A DNA stretch of 64,000 nucleotides from Ananas comosus (GCF_001540865.1 NC_033623.1:594586-658585); one strand, 5' to 3'; shown: positions 23,693-34,818, counted from the stretch's first letter. Notes: generated by a model not told the origin, from the letters alone. A program made the numbers and translations.

Positions 23693-24053
23693 TAGAAAAA
23701 AACTTCAAATACTCTCATATGGTTTCACACTTTCTCACTTTAGTACCATGTGGTTTCAAATGTATCAAGTTAGTACCCTGTGGTTTCGCACTATTTCACT
23801 TTAGTATTCTGTGGTTTAATATTTCGTTAAATTATATACCTCGAAATGGATAATAAAAAGAGAAAATTGAAACTACATAATACTAACTTGATGAAAAACT
23901 AAAACCATATGATACTAACTTGATACACTTGAAACCACAGGGTACTAAAGTGAGAAAGTGCGAAACTACGGCGTACTAACTTGATACACTTGAAACCACA
24001 AGATACTAAAGTGAGAAAGTGCGAAACATAAGGGGGTATTTGAAGTTTCCCCT
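23693..24053. mobile_element. MITE, ACTTCAAA family, copy 2
   Basis: Ends AAAAAACTTCAAATACTC and GTATTTGAAGTTTCCCC are inverse, with internal CTCACTTTAGTACCATGTGG and inverse copies. Copy 1 of duplication A has the uninterrupted site at about 21975-21990, so it inserted after that duplication. Flanking AAATTTA on both sides is the likely TSD. Confidence 0.8.
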
Positions 24054-24254
24054 AAAATTTATGAAAATCTAAATAAATATTTAGTTAAAAAATATAATAA
24101 GAGAAATAAAGAGTAAGTACTCTTGGATCAACTGTGTCACACTTAGCAATAATAAACCAATCACATCTCCCTTTTTAGAAAAAATACAATAAAAATATAT
24201 TTTTTTAATAATCATAATGTGATAGGCTAATCTAAAAGGATCCATTTGATTGGT

Positions 24255-24560
24255 TGGAAAACGCCACGTTGTTGGCTTAAATAGGACAGCATCCTGCCAT
24301 GTAGTGGGAGGCTATGTTGGGCCGAGTCATATTCGAAAAGCGTGAGATTGAGTAGGCCGAGTTATAGTCGAGACCCGTATGCGCTGTATCTATACGCTTT
24401 AAATGTTGATTACATATTTCTAATACCTCGAACTTTTGGAATTAATAGTTAGCGCCAATGATCCGACAAGTGGTATCGAAGTCAGAGGTTACGAATTTGA
24501 TTCTCGCATGCTGCGAATATGTACAGATATGTGCAGGTGTTGCAGGGGAGATGGCGAGAT
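24255..24560 (+). mobile_element. LTR-type fragment (duplication A, copy 2)
   Basis: Sister of 22190-22500: TTGGGCCGAGTCATATTCG, AGACCCGTATGCGCTGTAT and GTTAGCGCCAATGATCCGAC, then AGTGGTATCGAAGTCAGAGG, a primer-binding-site-like sequence less decayed than in copy 1. Confidence 0.55.
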
Positions 24561-25436
24561 GTTCAAAACCCGTGGATGCTATATTTGTACCAGTATTTTT
24601 AACAGCTTGAAAAAATTGCAAAAAAAAATTTATAAAATATTCTTCTGTACGTCATAAAAAATTAATTTTAATTAAATACTATTTTCTTAACTTTAATATT
24701 GTAAAGTTAAATTATTCTGATATCTTTATTTAAAAATTTAATTAAACTTAATAGTTTTTAAAATGCAAATAAAATGTTTAACTAAAAAGTTAAAATTGTA
24801 TGATTTATTTCAAATTAAAAAATAGCTTGGGATGTTTTTACTTAAAATTGATCATTGGAGAAAGAAAGGACTATTATACGCATCTGGTTTTATAGTACGT
24901 CATACAACGCAACTTATATTAGATGACTAATATTATAATATCAAAACTTAATTAAATATATCTAATCTATAAAATCTTATAGTTTAAACCATATTTAATA
25001 AATTAATTTTAAAATCTTTAAAGAGTTTTACGTATGCGGCTTTTGTATACATATACACCCGGTATAGAGGACACTTTATACGGTGAACTCATAATTCCGG
25101 CGAGAGAAATTTTTTTTTTTTTCTTACGTCCTATATGTACTAATATTTTGTTTACCGCACAAAATATAAAATAATTGATAAAAAATTTAATAATTAATAC
25201 TGTAAAATAAAATATAATATAAACTACATAATATAAAATACTTAAATAATTTATTGTACTATATAAATTTATTTTTGATGCATATTTTAGAGTCGTTTTA
25301 TGATACAATAGATGCGTCCAAAATGTTTATAGGATAGGTGGCAACCCTTATGGCTTTGGTGCTAATGTACAAGATGGCTCTCGTACGAGAGCTTTCTCTT
25401 GATGTGATGGAAGTGTTATTTAATACATACTAAGTA

Positions 25437-25678
25437 TAATAGACAAAAATTTGGTGGGCATGCGGATGAGCGCCGCGTGTGTATGGACGCCCATCACCAC
25501 CGTCCCTTTCTCCTTTCTCTCTCTCTCTCTTTCTAAAAAACGGAGCCCACCAATTATTTTTTTTTTCGAGGTTAGCGATGGTAGCCCGTACACACGCGGC
25601 GCCCATCCGCATGCATTTGTTTGGGCCCAAATAATTTGTTTGGGCACGGATGCGCACCAAATTTTTGTCCGAATATAA
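25437..25678. mobile_element. Foldback element with GC-rich arms
   Basis: The left arm (GACAAAAATTTGGTGGGC, ATGCGGATGAGCGCCGCG, TGTGTATGGACGCCCATC) is the inverse of the right arm (GATGGTAGCCCGTACACACG, CGGCGCCCATCCGCATGC, CACCAAATTTTTGTCC), with a CT-rich centre. The right arm holds an extra GGGCCCAAATAATTTG palindromic stretch. Its equivalent is missing from copy 1 of duplication A. Confidence 0.75.
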
Positions 25679-26207
25679 TGATGTGAAAGGATGATAATTG
25701 CATTTCTTCACTGCAAGATAAAATTGCCAGCATGCTGGTGTGAGCATTATTGGGAGTAAATCGAATTGTCAAATCAAAATGACTTAATTCTAATCATGTC
25801 GATTTGATTTATTAGTTTGGAAATTTAAAAAAAGTTAGATAAATTGAAGAAATTGAATGCCGATAAGATAAATATTAGTTGTATAAATTTATCAACATAT
25901 AAATAGTTCATAGAAAATTATTAGCAAAAGTATTTTTTTAAAAAAAAAATTTGGGTTCAAAAAGTTCAAAATTGCTGCGAATTCTTTTCTTTTTCAGTTC
26001 CATAAACTTGTGGTAGTATATGCCATTATTGTTATCGAAACATTATGATATTAGAGAAGAAAAATATTCAAAGTGCTTAGAATTTTTTTAGACCTTTAAA
26101 AGCAAAACAACGAATAATTTTAAGCGAGCTAATATTAATTAAATCTCCTGCAATATATATGATAAAAGTATAAGAAAATGATATATTGAATTAACTATTT
26201 GAGCAGT

Positions 26208-26460
26208 GTTACTGTACTATTAGGAGTATAGCAACCCTTATGCTCTAAAGTGTCTAATTATTTATTAATTTTGATAGGTGATTAGAGCAAAAGAGAAAAA
26301 ACAAATTAGAAATAAATTTAAAAAGAAGAAAAATTGAGACACCCAATTTTTTTTCTAATTTTTCTTCTCTTTTTCATTTTAACCACCCATCAAAATTATT
26401 GAACGGTTAAAAAAAATAGTAACACAAGGATTGCTATATTCCTAATAGCACAGTAACCCT
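26208..26460. mobile_element. MITE, TACTGTACTATTAGGAG family, copy 2
   Basis: Duplicate of the element at 23186-23431, with the same inverse ends and inner arms. It was carried by the segmental duplication rather than independently inserted. Confidence 0.75.
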
Positions 26461-26500
26461 ACTTATACTCCTAGAACAATTAATATTATGCACTCAGTTT

Positions 26501-27660
26501 TTTCTAGTATCAGAAAAAAAAAAACTTATTTACGTTTGTAATAAGTAGGAATGTAAAAGTATAATAATTGGTGTGGTTATTAAGTGGAGTTGTGGTTCTT
26601 AATTCAGGTAAATTGTAGAAGATCGATTTCATAGTACACATGATGTTGATCTTTCGCAATTATTTTGAATAACTATTTTGGGGCCCCACGAAGCGACATT
26701 GAACATTCTAGTACATGATTTGGTGTTGGCAAAATTAAAATAAATGACCCCACTCACAATGGACATGGCTAGGGACTCCTCCAAAGAGTACAGGAAAAAA
26801 ATTTAGGAGTAAAAACTATAGATTATATGAGATTTTTATTTTTTAGTTTTCTATCAGTTTGGTTATGAAAAAAAAATTGTATTTCTGAAAAACTTCTTTT
26901 CAAATTTCATGAAAAAGTAAACCTTTTATTTTTCTAAAAACATTCGAAAAACAAAAGCACGAATTTTCTACAAATTTTAAAAAAAAATTTAAAAATAATT
27001 TTTTTAACGAAACGGACGAAAAACTAATTTTTTTTTTCATGCAATTAATGTAAGCATCTAGCAATTAATGTAACCTGAGCATGCTTGTGTTTTATAGGAA
27101 AGATTGTTACCATAAAGAACAGTTCAAGTACTAATTATTAACACTACTGTTTATTCATATAATAGAGCACATTAACACTAGTACTGTTTTTTCCGACAGG
27201 TGGGATATTGTATTATTCAAAGGATCGATCGAAAAGATTGATACTGTTTATGTGTATAGTGGAGATCATGTTAATGATAAAAGAGCTTAGAAATAGTTCC
27301 AGTACGAAGTTATTCAAAAGATAGATCTAAAGAAAATGACTTAAAAATAATATGCGAAGCAAGAATAATTCTAGATCTAAGTGGAGATGTTTATTTCCAA
27401 CAAACAACACCATTAAAGTTAATATAAGTTGTTGGAATTTTTTACGATATGAATTTCATGCTTTTTGACTACATTAAAATTTGACAAATAAAAGATAAAT
27501 TTGATACCACTTGATTATCAGACAAATAATGTCAAAAAATTACAAAGTTCGAGTCATAATTGAAACTTCAAATAGTGTACAATATTATGCTAAACTGTGT
27601 AAATTGTCAATTCAAATTAGTAACCCATGGCTAAAAACAATTATAGTAAATAATTATATT
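26501..27660. other. AT-rich intergenic, no gene seen
   Basis: Long AT-rich stretch without recognisable coding, RNA or terminal repeat structure. A GGGGCCCC palindrome sits at about 26680. Confidence 0.4.
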
Positions 27661-28055
27661 TAATTCTCTAACTTTCTAACCACTCATTAAGTTTGATGGG
27701 TGGTTAGAATGAGAGAGGGATGAGATATTGAGGAGAAATTGGGTGTCTCAGTTTCTCCTCCTTAAATTTCTCTCTCAATATCTCATCGCTTTCTCATTCT
27801 AACCACCCATCAAGTTATACAAAGTAGGGCTACTGTGCTATTAGGAGCACAGCAGTCCTTGTGTTTCTAACTTTCTAACCACCCATCAAGTTTGATGAGT
27901 GGTTAGAATGAGAGAGCGATGAAATATTGAGAGAGAAATTTAAGCCCTCAATATCTCATCCCTCTTTCATTCTAACCACCCATCAAACTTGATGGATGGT
28001 TAGAAAGTTAGGAGCACAAAGACTACTGTGCTCCTAATAGTACAGTAGCCCTGCT
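27661..28055. mobile_element. Two MITEs of the ACTGTGCTATTAGGAG family, one broken by or abutting the other
   Basis: 27822-28055 is complete: AGTAGGGCTACTGTGCTATT at the left, inverse CTCCTAATAGTACAGTAGCC at the right, and inverted CTTTCTAACCACCCATCAAG arms. 27661-27821 is a partial copy of the same arms without its outer left end. Confidence 0.7.
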
Positions 28056-29028
28056 TTTTAATATATTGTCCATAAATAATCTATAATAAATCTTACATTT
28101 AAGGACATTTTAAAGAATAACTAGTAATACTTTAAAGTATCGGTAAGAATAATTTCAACGCTTGTAAAAGCGTTGAGCAAAGAATCGATAAATAAATATG
28201 CCAGAATAAATATAGCAACGCTTTAATATAATGTCAAAAAAATTTTATCAGTATTTGATAAAAATATATTTATTTGCGACATTTAATTATAGTATCGCTA
28301 TATGCCAAATATTGAAAATGTTAGAATAAAACGTCGTCTAAAAAACATGGTCTAAAACATATTTTATTATAGTGACGAGAGCGGCGGGCAGGGATTGAGA
28401 GACTCAAAGCAATTTCCTTCATGTGTGTGTGTATATAACTCAACATTTTTAGTCTCTCATTTGAGAAAATTGTTAAATGAAATAAAGAAGTTTTTCTATC
28501 ATCACTGTTCCTAACAATTGATACATATTGGTGTCCTCTTTAATTACTAGCAAAGAGGTTTAGATTTCAAAGTGCACTTCAAGCGAGATCCAATGTGTAA
28601 CTTCTCGATAATTTCATATCGTATAGAAAATAAATTACAATTGATAATATAAGAGCCAAAAATCTTAATACTAATAACTAAAATTAAATAATTTAAATCA
28701 GTGATTTGAGTCTCATGAGTTGTTAATTAGTATTAGTGAACCGAATTATTATTAAACGATGCGTCTCTCTATGAGCATGTTGGGAGGGGAAAAAAAAAAA
28801 AAAAAACCCTCTCTTGTTATATGAGCAGAGAAATGGCGCTTTTGTTAGTGTCGTTCTATTTTAATTATTGAACTAGCATCAACTTACACTTTTATTTGTT
28901 TATCATTATTTTGCAACACTTTATGCTTTTAATTCAAACATCTAATTTTTATAAAAAAATTATAACTCAACGTATGATATGATTAAAATAGGAGATGAAA
29001 AAAAATAACCAGTAAATACTTCTTCTTT
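28056..29028. other. AT-rich intergenic, no gene seen
   Basis: Contains an inverted CAACGCTT..AAGCGTTG pair near 28157-28174 and an A-run at 28790-28805. No gene or classifiable element. Confidence 0.4.
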
Positions 29029-29180
29029 TTTTTTTTGAGAAATAAATAGCACGCTATCCGCTTTATTTATTTTATTTAAAAATAAACATAGCTATAAATG
29101 TGAATCAACTAGAATTCGAACTTAAGACCTCGGATACCAATCATCAAGTTTTTTGCCACTGGTTCTAGGGACAGTTGGTA
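29029..29180 (-). mobile_element. SINE, minus-strand copy
   Basis: T-run followed by GAGAAATAAATAGCACGC, TATAAATGTGAATCAACTAG, AATTCGAACTTAAGACC, TTGCCACTGGTTCTAGGGAC: the family sequence in inverse. TSD not resolved. Confidence 0.8.
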
Positions 29181-29718
29181 ATCAATAAATGCATTTTTGA
29201 TGTACAGATGCGGTGGATGCATGTAACTTAGCAAGTAATTGTGTAAAAGGACAAAAGTAGAAGTTTTGGAAAGTTTTAAGGACCACTAGTCCGAGATTCT
29301 TCGTCATCCTAGCACACTGTGGTTGTTGTACGCATACTATTTCCTGCAAATATCTCCGATGACACTAATCATTAATTTTAAAAATTTAAAATATTAAAAA
29401 TATACGTAACAAATTTACTTAAAAAGTACATACAATATTTATGAGCTTTAATTGTGACTTGACTTACTCAGTCTCATTCCACTTCTAAAAGGGCTTGGTT
29501 TAATCTAGCCTCACGTCATTTTAAATGTATTTGGCCCCTTAAAGCCAAGAGAATTTACGATACGAGGAGTATAATAAGTAAATTTAGAGTTAAAGTACTT
29601 TCTAAGAGAAAAATATTTATTATTGACAACTGATTATAAACAAGATATTTTCGTCTATAAACATAAACCAATGGTTTATATATATTTTTCATCTTTAAAA
29701 CGAGGAGGTTTGCTCACT

Positions 29719-29720
29719 TA

Positions 29721-29754
<34 letters not shown>
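29719..29754. repeat. (ATT)n microsatellite
   Basis: Eleven to twelve ATT units. The sister site (about 37265) has a T-run instead, so it expanded after duplication. Confidence 0.85.
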
Positions 29755-29964
29755 TTACGTGGAGAGAGGGGACCATTAATCATATATTTTCATGTCGGAT
29801 CTTTCGAGATAAGGTTGGTGCTAAATACAACATAAATATATGCGACTAACGGCTAGAAGAAATCCACGTACGTTTTCATATATTTGTGTGTGACAGGTAC
29901 ATTTTCATACATTTTTTTGTGTGGGCCAACTTTTTCCTTATCACGGGAGAGGTTGGTGGGTAAG

Positions 29965-30705
29965 CAGCGGCTCGAATTCGGGACGAATTTTTAAGAATTC
30001 AAATTTGAATCCCACTATAAGTTCAAAATTTAAGTCTAATTTTCAATTTAGATTGAATGGATTTTAAAAATTCATATTCAAATCCGAACCCAATAAAAAA
30101 TCCTAAAATTCGAACCTAAAAATTTGAATCCGAAATAATTATTTCTTTTTACTATACTTTAAAATATATTACATTAAATCGAACTTTTTAAAATACAACT
30201 TCAAATATAATATTAAATATTTATATATATTATATGGCTGGGGTTACTATACTCATATGAGTATAGAGCCTTTTGTATTCATAACTTTTCGGTCGTTCGG
30301 ATGAAAAAATGCACGATTAGGATGAGAGTGGTTACGTCTAGGTTGATAGTGGGCCCTCTAAGATTGAGTGGATGGTTGGTTGAATAGTATAATTTAATGG
30401 GTGAAAATGATTAAAGGGTAAATCGAACAGCAAAAAATTTATGAGTACAAGAGGTTTTATACTCATAAGAGTATAGTAGCCGGACTCATATTATATAATG
30501 TAAAATTAATTCAAGTTCGTGACCGGTTCAAATTCGGATTGGAAATAGACAAAATTCATATCCAAATCCAAATCCACCGGGTTTTTATTTTTTATTTCTG
30601 TTTCGAAACTATATTTATTTAGCATGAAATAAATGATCCGCTCTTTTCGATTGCAGATTCGAATATAATTTCAGATATCCGTACCCATTGACATCCCTAT
30701 TGAGA
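29965..30705. repeat. GAATTCGAATTTG-rich repeat, copy 2, interrupted
   Basis: Same repeat as 19750-20175 and 37475-37925, split here by the MITE at 30236-30487. It forms the region upstream of the inhibitor gene. Confidence 0.65.
30236..30487. mobile_element. MITE with 9-bp TSD, absent from the sister copy
   Basis: Starts GGCTGGGGTTACTATACTC and ends GAGTATAGTAGCCGGACTC, which are imperfect inverses. ATATTATAT flanks both sides (30227-30235, 30488-30496). Copy 2 (about 37725-37745) shows one uninterrupted ATATTATAT, proving the insertion. A 9-bp TSD suggests a Mutator-like source. Confidence 0.88.
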
Positions 30706-30774
30706 GATAAAACTTGTTGATGTGAAATAATAAAAACCAAAAAAAAAAAAACAAGAAGTTGGTAATTAACAGCC

Positions 30775-30783
30775 TATAAATAG
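30775..30783 (+). promoter_or_regulatory. TATA box of the three-domain inhibitor gene
   Basis: TATAAATAG, 61 bp before the start codon, conserved in sequence and spacing in all four family copies (38014, 44642, 48261). Confidence 0.8.
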
Positions 30784-30843
30784 GGCAAGAGAAAAGAAAA
30801 GGGAAGAAGCATCAGCAGCAGCAGAGGGAAAGAGCCAGCAATA

Positions 30844-32113
30844 ATGGATAAGAGATCAGGAATTGCTCTTCTTGTACTTCTTGTTGCAGTGTCCTGCCTT
30901 GCCAGTCCGTCTTCGGCTCGCGCCTTCACCAGTCTTGATTTTCTCGCTCGAGGTAATCGCCCAGCAACGCTGGATGTATGTATCTACTATATGTAACGAA
31001 AAGTATTGCTGATAAGTCAACTTTTTTTATTAAAAAAAAAGATATTATCTTGCATATTTACTTAACAACATATTAGGAGAAATAAACTTCAAATTTAGTT
31101 AGTTTATCACACTAGTAATGAAAGTTCAGCTATGGTCCTCTTACGAGAACATGTCAGGGACCGAAAAGTCTATGCTACGCATGCAATATTCATGTGCCTC
31201 TCATAAGAGAGACGTGAATAGTATATATTCTATCTTGTTCTCACTAAATTATCAATATTCAATGACTAAAAAGTCTATATATACTATGCTTGTAATATTT
31301 ATACCTCTCAGAAGAGAATAGTGGCTGGACTACTAGTAATGACATAATCTAATGTCTGCGGACTAATCAATCATGAACATGTTGCTGCTCTTTCTGCATG
31401 AAGTGATCAACGGAGAGAGAGTTACACTAACAGCCTGCAGCGAATGCGTGTGTCCGCTGCAAACAAGTTCATCTGATGATGAGTACAAATGCTACTGTGC
31501 GGATACTTACTCCGACTGCCCGGGCTTTTGCAAGAAATGCAAGGCCGAGTTCGGAAAGTACATATGCCTCGACTTGATCTCGCCCAACGATTGCGTAAAA
31601 CCGGTCTCCTCCTTGGAGGCGAAGCAAAATATGATCAAGGAAGAGAGAGTTACACTAACAGCTTGTAGCGAATGCGTGTGTCCACTACGAACAAGTTCAT
31701 CTGATGAAGAGTACAAATGCTACTGCACGGATACTTACTCCGACTGCCCGGGCTTTTGCAAGAAATGCAAGGCCGAGTTCGGAAAGTACATATGCCTCGA
31801 CTTGATCTCGCCCAACGATTGCGTAAAACCGGTCTCCTCCTTGGAGGCGAAGCAAAATATGATCAAGGAAGAGAGAGTTACACTAACAGCTTGTAGCGAA
31901 TGCGTGTGTCCGCTGCGAACAAGTTCATCTGATGAAGAGTACAAATGCTACTGCACGGATACTTACTCCGACTGCCCGGGCTTTTGCAAGACATGCAAGG
32001 CCGAGTTCGGAAAGTACATATGCCTCGACTTGATCTCGCCCAACGATTGCGTAAAACCGGTCTCCTCCTGGGAGGCGAGGCAAAAGATCAAGTTGCTGCA
32101 GGGTCGTGAATGA
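30844..32113 (+). CDS. Bromelain inhibitor precursor, three inhibitor domains
   Basis: Two exons, 30844-30952 and 31404-32113, giving 272 residues. Exon 1 encodes a signal peptide (RSGIALLVLLVAVSCLA) and short propeptide. Exon 2 encodes three 76-residue units. Each unit has a light chain (ACSECVCPLR, or PLQ in unit 1), the linker TSSSD, and a 41-residue heavy chain from EEYKCYC to PNDCVK; PVSSLEAKQ-type spacers of 19 residues separate the first two units from the next. This is the known layout of pineapple stem bromelain inhibitor, which is cut into two-chain inhibitors of cysteine proteases such as stem bromelain. Each unit keeps ten Cys (five disulfides). The first Cys of the units are near residues 48, 124 and 200. 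The acceptor TTTCTGCATGAAG|TG keeps frame and is conserved in the paralogues. AATAAA lies at 32211. The product is expected to be secretory or vacuolar. Confidence 0.95.
31421..32104 (+). repeat. Three in-frame 228-bp coding repeats
   Basis: Units begin GTTACACTAACAGC at 31421, 31649 and 31877. Units 2 and 3 differ at only about five positions before the end, two of them silent. Unit 1 differs by a few more (PLQ for PLR, DDEY for DEEY, CAD for CTD). Confidence 0.93.
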
Positions 32114-32166
32114 GTGAATAAGTGAGCAAGAGATCGAAGTGCGTGTGATGCATAGTTATATAAGTA

Positions 32167-32192
32167 GCAAGTTATGGGATATCGTAACTTGC
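32167..32192 (+). promoter_or_regulatory. Conserved 3' UTR stem-loop (copy 1)
   Basis: GCAAGTTATG / CGTAACTTGC can form a 10-bp stem (one G-U) around GGATAT, 53 bp after the stop codon and before AATAAA. Equivalents follow all three paralogues. Confidence 0.6.
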
Positions 32193-32216
32193 TAATGTAT
32201 TTGCAGCTTAAATAAA

Positions 32217-32988
32217 TGGATCTTGTGTGATCCATGCATGAATCTATGTGCCTATCTATCTATAAACTATGCTTCCTTATGTTCATAATGTGAAGTAGAA
32301 GATGTACTAGAATGGATGTTTCGTAGTATAAAATTTGTGATCGGTATCCGTATAAATTAATATGTTCCTCTAATAAAAATGTACTCTACTTTAATAGTTT
32401 AGTAGCTGGTACATATAAAACATGGAAAAATAGTAGGATTATTTCCATCAATAATTTGGTTACAAACTCTATTAATTTTTCTTAACAATACCACTTTGCA
32501 TCCTTATGGGAGCAAACTTTTGTAACGCTGTTTAAAAATCATGCAAATAGATATAACATAATATATAAATTTAATTAAATGATTTATTCTGTACAAAACT
32601 CGGTGTATATCATTAATTGCATCCAAAAGTCACTTATTCATGCAATGGAAATAACTATATAGCAAAAAAAAAAAAAGAAAAAAAAAGAGGTTTATTCTAA
32701 CAACCAAGTGTCGAAAGAAAATTTCCTGTATATTGGGGTGTTTGGCCTAATTTTTAAAAAACGCTTTTGGGTTGAAAATTAGTTTTCGGCTCAATAGAGT
32801 GTTTGACGATCTAACTTTTAAAATCTGATTCTGTTTTATAGAATCAAAAAACTGATTTTGAAAGCCCCAGAATTAAAAACAGAAAAAACTATTTTTTGAA
32901 ATCAGATTATGATTTTTTACTCAAACATCAAATTTTTATTTTACTCAAAAGCACCATCTTCATGGTACTTTTGAGAGTATTCTATCTC

Positions 32989-32991
<3 letters not shown>
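32217..32991. other. 3' flank of the inhibitor gene
   Basis: Downstream part of duplication B up to about 32720, then unique AT-rich DNA containing inverted-looking TTTTTAAAAAACGC motifs. No gene. Confidence 0.45.
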
Positions 32992-33072
<81 letters not shown>

Positions 33073-33077
33073 NNNNN

Positions 33078-33140
<63 letters not shown>
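32992..33140. repeat. (CT)n(TA)n compound microsatellite with a 5-N gap
   Basis: CT units from about 32992, then TA units to 33140, broken by NNNNN at 33073-33077. The true length is unknown. An ORF reading through it is an artefact. Confidence 0.95.
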
Positions 33141-33142
<2 letters not shown>

Positions 33143-33596
33143 GCTCCGTTAAATATGATCTAAACCATTTAAACTACCTAGAAATCAAATTTCACGCACT
33201 TTCGATATTGTTCTTTTATCCATCAAGTGAACAGAAAAATGAATGGCTGAAAATGAATACTCTTTAAAAAATGATGATAGAAGTCTTGTAATCAAGATCA
33301 AGAGTATAGATCTTGTTTTAAATAGGTTAAAGAATTTTCTAATAAAAATTCAATTAATTTGGATATCTTTACGCCGTTAAACGAGAAAACGCTTCATATC
33401 GACCATTAAAATTACAAAATTTGAACCCTTTGATCATTAGGCAAATGATGTCGAAAAGATTTAAAATTTGATTTCTAAATACTTCAAGCAGTATAGATTA
33501 TGTTCAACGAAGCCGATCGTCAATTTGGAAGTTCTATCACCGAAAACAAATCGGTAGTAAAACGGCTCGTTTACTACCGGTAGTATTTTAGCTCAA

Positions 33597-33600
<4 letters not shown>
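33141..33600. mobile_element. Foldback element, GGCTCCGTT family, left end lost in microsatellite
   Basis: CGGCTCCGTTAAATATGATC near the left and its inverse GTTCAACGAAGCCGATCG near the right enclose long arms. The left terminus is replaced by the (TA)n tract. Family members: 33943, 39660, 42106 and 47960. Confidence 0.7.
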
Positions 33601-33640
<40 letters not shown>

Positions 33641-33641
<1 letters not shown>

Positions 33642-33878
33642 TACTATACTATCAATAGTACCAAGCTCTTGGTACTATTGAGTTTTCGGCCGTTGGATGA
33701 AAAGATGTGCGGTTATGATGATAGTGGTCCCCGGTCAAATTGATAGTGGTCCCCTACGGTTGAGTGGGTGGTTGGCTTAATAGTATAATCTAACGGGCGG
33801 AACTGATCAAAGGGTAAATCTAATGGTAGAAAACTCAATAGTACCAAGGGCTTGGTACTATCGATAGTATAGTAGCTG

Positions 33879-33883
<5 letters not shown>
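33641..33883. mobile_element. MITE, TACTATA..GGTACTATTGAG family
   Basis: ACTATACTATCAATAGTACC at the left and inverse GGTACTATCGATAGTATAGT at the right, each repeating an inner CAAGCTCTTGG-type palindrome. Related to 30236-30487 by its middle (GATAGTGG, GGTTGAGTGGGTGGTTGG). Microsatellites lie on both sides. Confidence 0.75.
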
Positions 33884-33933
<50 letters not shown>

Positions 33934-33942
33934 ATATTATAT

Positions 33943-34482
33943 AGAGTGAGGTACTATGCTATCGGAAACAGAGGAGCTTTCCGTGCTTCCAGCTCGTTTC
34001 TTCGATGTTGCGACTTTCGAATCGTCGATCGCTCGTTAAATTTGATCTAGAGTATTGGAGTACCTAGAAAATAAATTTTATTATTTTTCGAATCTATTGC
34101 CTAGTGATCGAATGGGCTCAAAATCAACAATTTCAATGACCGTAGTGAGCCGTTGCAAGTTTAACAGTGTAAAAATATCCAAATCACGTGAAATTTTGAT
34201 AGAAAATTCTTTGTACTATATAAAATAAGATCAATATCTTTGATTTAAATTTTAATTGTCATTTATTACATTTTGTAAGATTTTTATTTTCGCCATTGAT
34301 TTTGAGCCCCTTCGTTCACTAGGCAAATGATATCGTAAAATCATAAAATTTATTTTCTAAGTACTTCAAATACTCTATATCAAGTTTAACGGAGCCGATC
34401 GACAATTCGAAAGCTGCAACATCGAAATGAGCTAGAGCACAGAAGGCTTCGTGCTTCGATAGCATAGTAGCCTCACTCTATA
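33943..34482. mobile_element. Foldback element, complete copy with ~200-bp arms
   Basis: The left end AGAGTGAGGTACTATGCTAT and right end ATAGCATAGTAGCCTCACTC are inverse, and the match continues inward through CAGCTCGTTTCTTCGATGTT, CGAATCGTCGATC and CTAGAAAATAAATTTTAT. No ORF. The long arms could fold into a hairpin transcript. Confidence 0.82.
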
Positions 34483-34534
34483 TATATATATTATATATTA
34501 TTATATATAATATATATATATATATAATATATAT

Positions 34535-34752
34535 TCCGGCTTGGTGCTTGTAAAAGCACCAAGCACTTGGTGCTTGTAAGTTTTTTACCGTTGATCTACT
34601 CATCGGATCATTTCAACCATAGATTATACTATTCAACAAACCACCCACTCAACCCCAGGGGGCCCACATCACTCACCGCATATCTTTTAATCAATGGCTA
34701 AAATCTACAAGCACCAATAACTTAATACTTTTAAAAGCATAGGAGTTGAATT
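34535..34752. mobile_element. MITE, CTTGGTGCTT family
   Basis: The left arm GGCTTGGTGCTTGTAAAAGC and its imperfect inverse at the right (CAAGCACCAATAACTTAATA, CTTTTAAAAGCATAGGAG). It shares its centre (CAACCACCCACTCAACC-like) with 33641, 40265, 42951 and 30236. Confidence 0.7.
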
Positions 34753-34755
34753 ATA

Positions 34756-34818
<63 letters not shown>

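Larger units (their letters stand above)
23473..26500. repeat. Tandem segmental duplication A, copy 2
   Basis: Second copy of the 21750-23472 block, joined head-to-tail at GCACTCAG. It is expanded by the MITE at 23693-24053 and by extra sequence around 24840-25680, including a foldback element; the other parts stay collinear. Confidence 0.8.
29380..32720. repeat. Tandem segmental duplication B, copy 1 (three-domain inhibitor gene)
   Basis: Collinear with 36660-39510 from the promoter-distal block (ATTGTGACTTGACTTACTCA) through the whole gene to the 3' flank (CAATAATTTGGTTACAAACT). Copy 1 has a MITE at 30236; copy 2 has one at 36703. Confidence 0.88.

Noticed and set aside
23186..28055. Regular repeats considered as a CRISPR-like array
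   Set aside because: The repeats are MITE arms in a plant genome with no constant spacer size.
31507..32235. Minus-strand ORFs repeated over the inhibitor exon
   Set aside because: They repeat only because the coding strand has 228-bp repeats; no independent support.
32896..33267. ORF with Ile-Tyr repeats
   Set aside because: It reads through a (CT)n(TA)n microsatellite containing N's.
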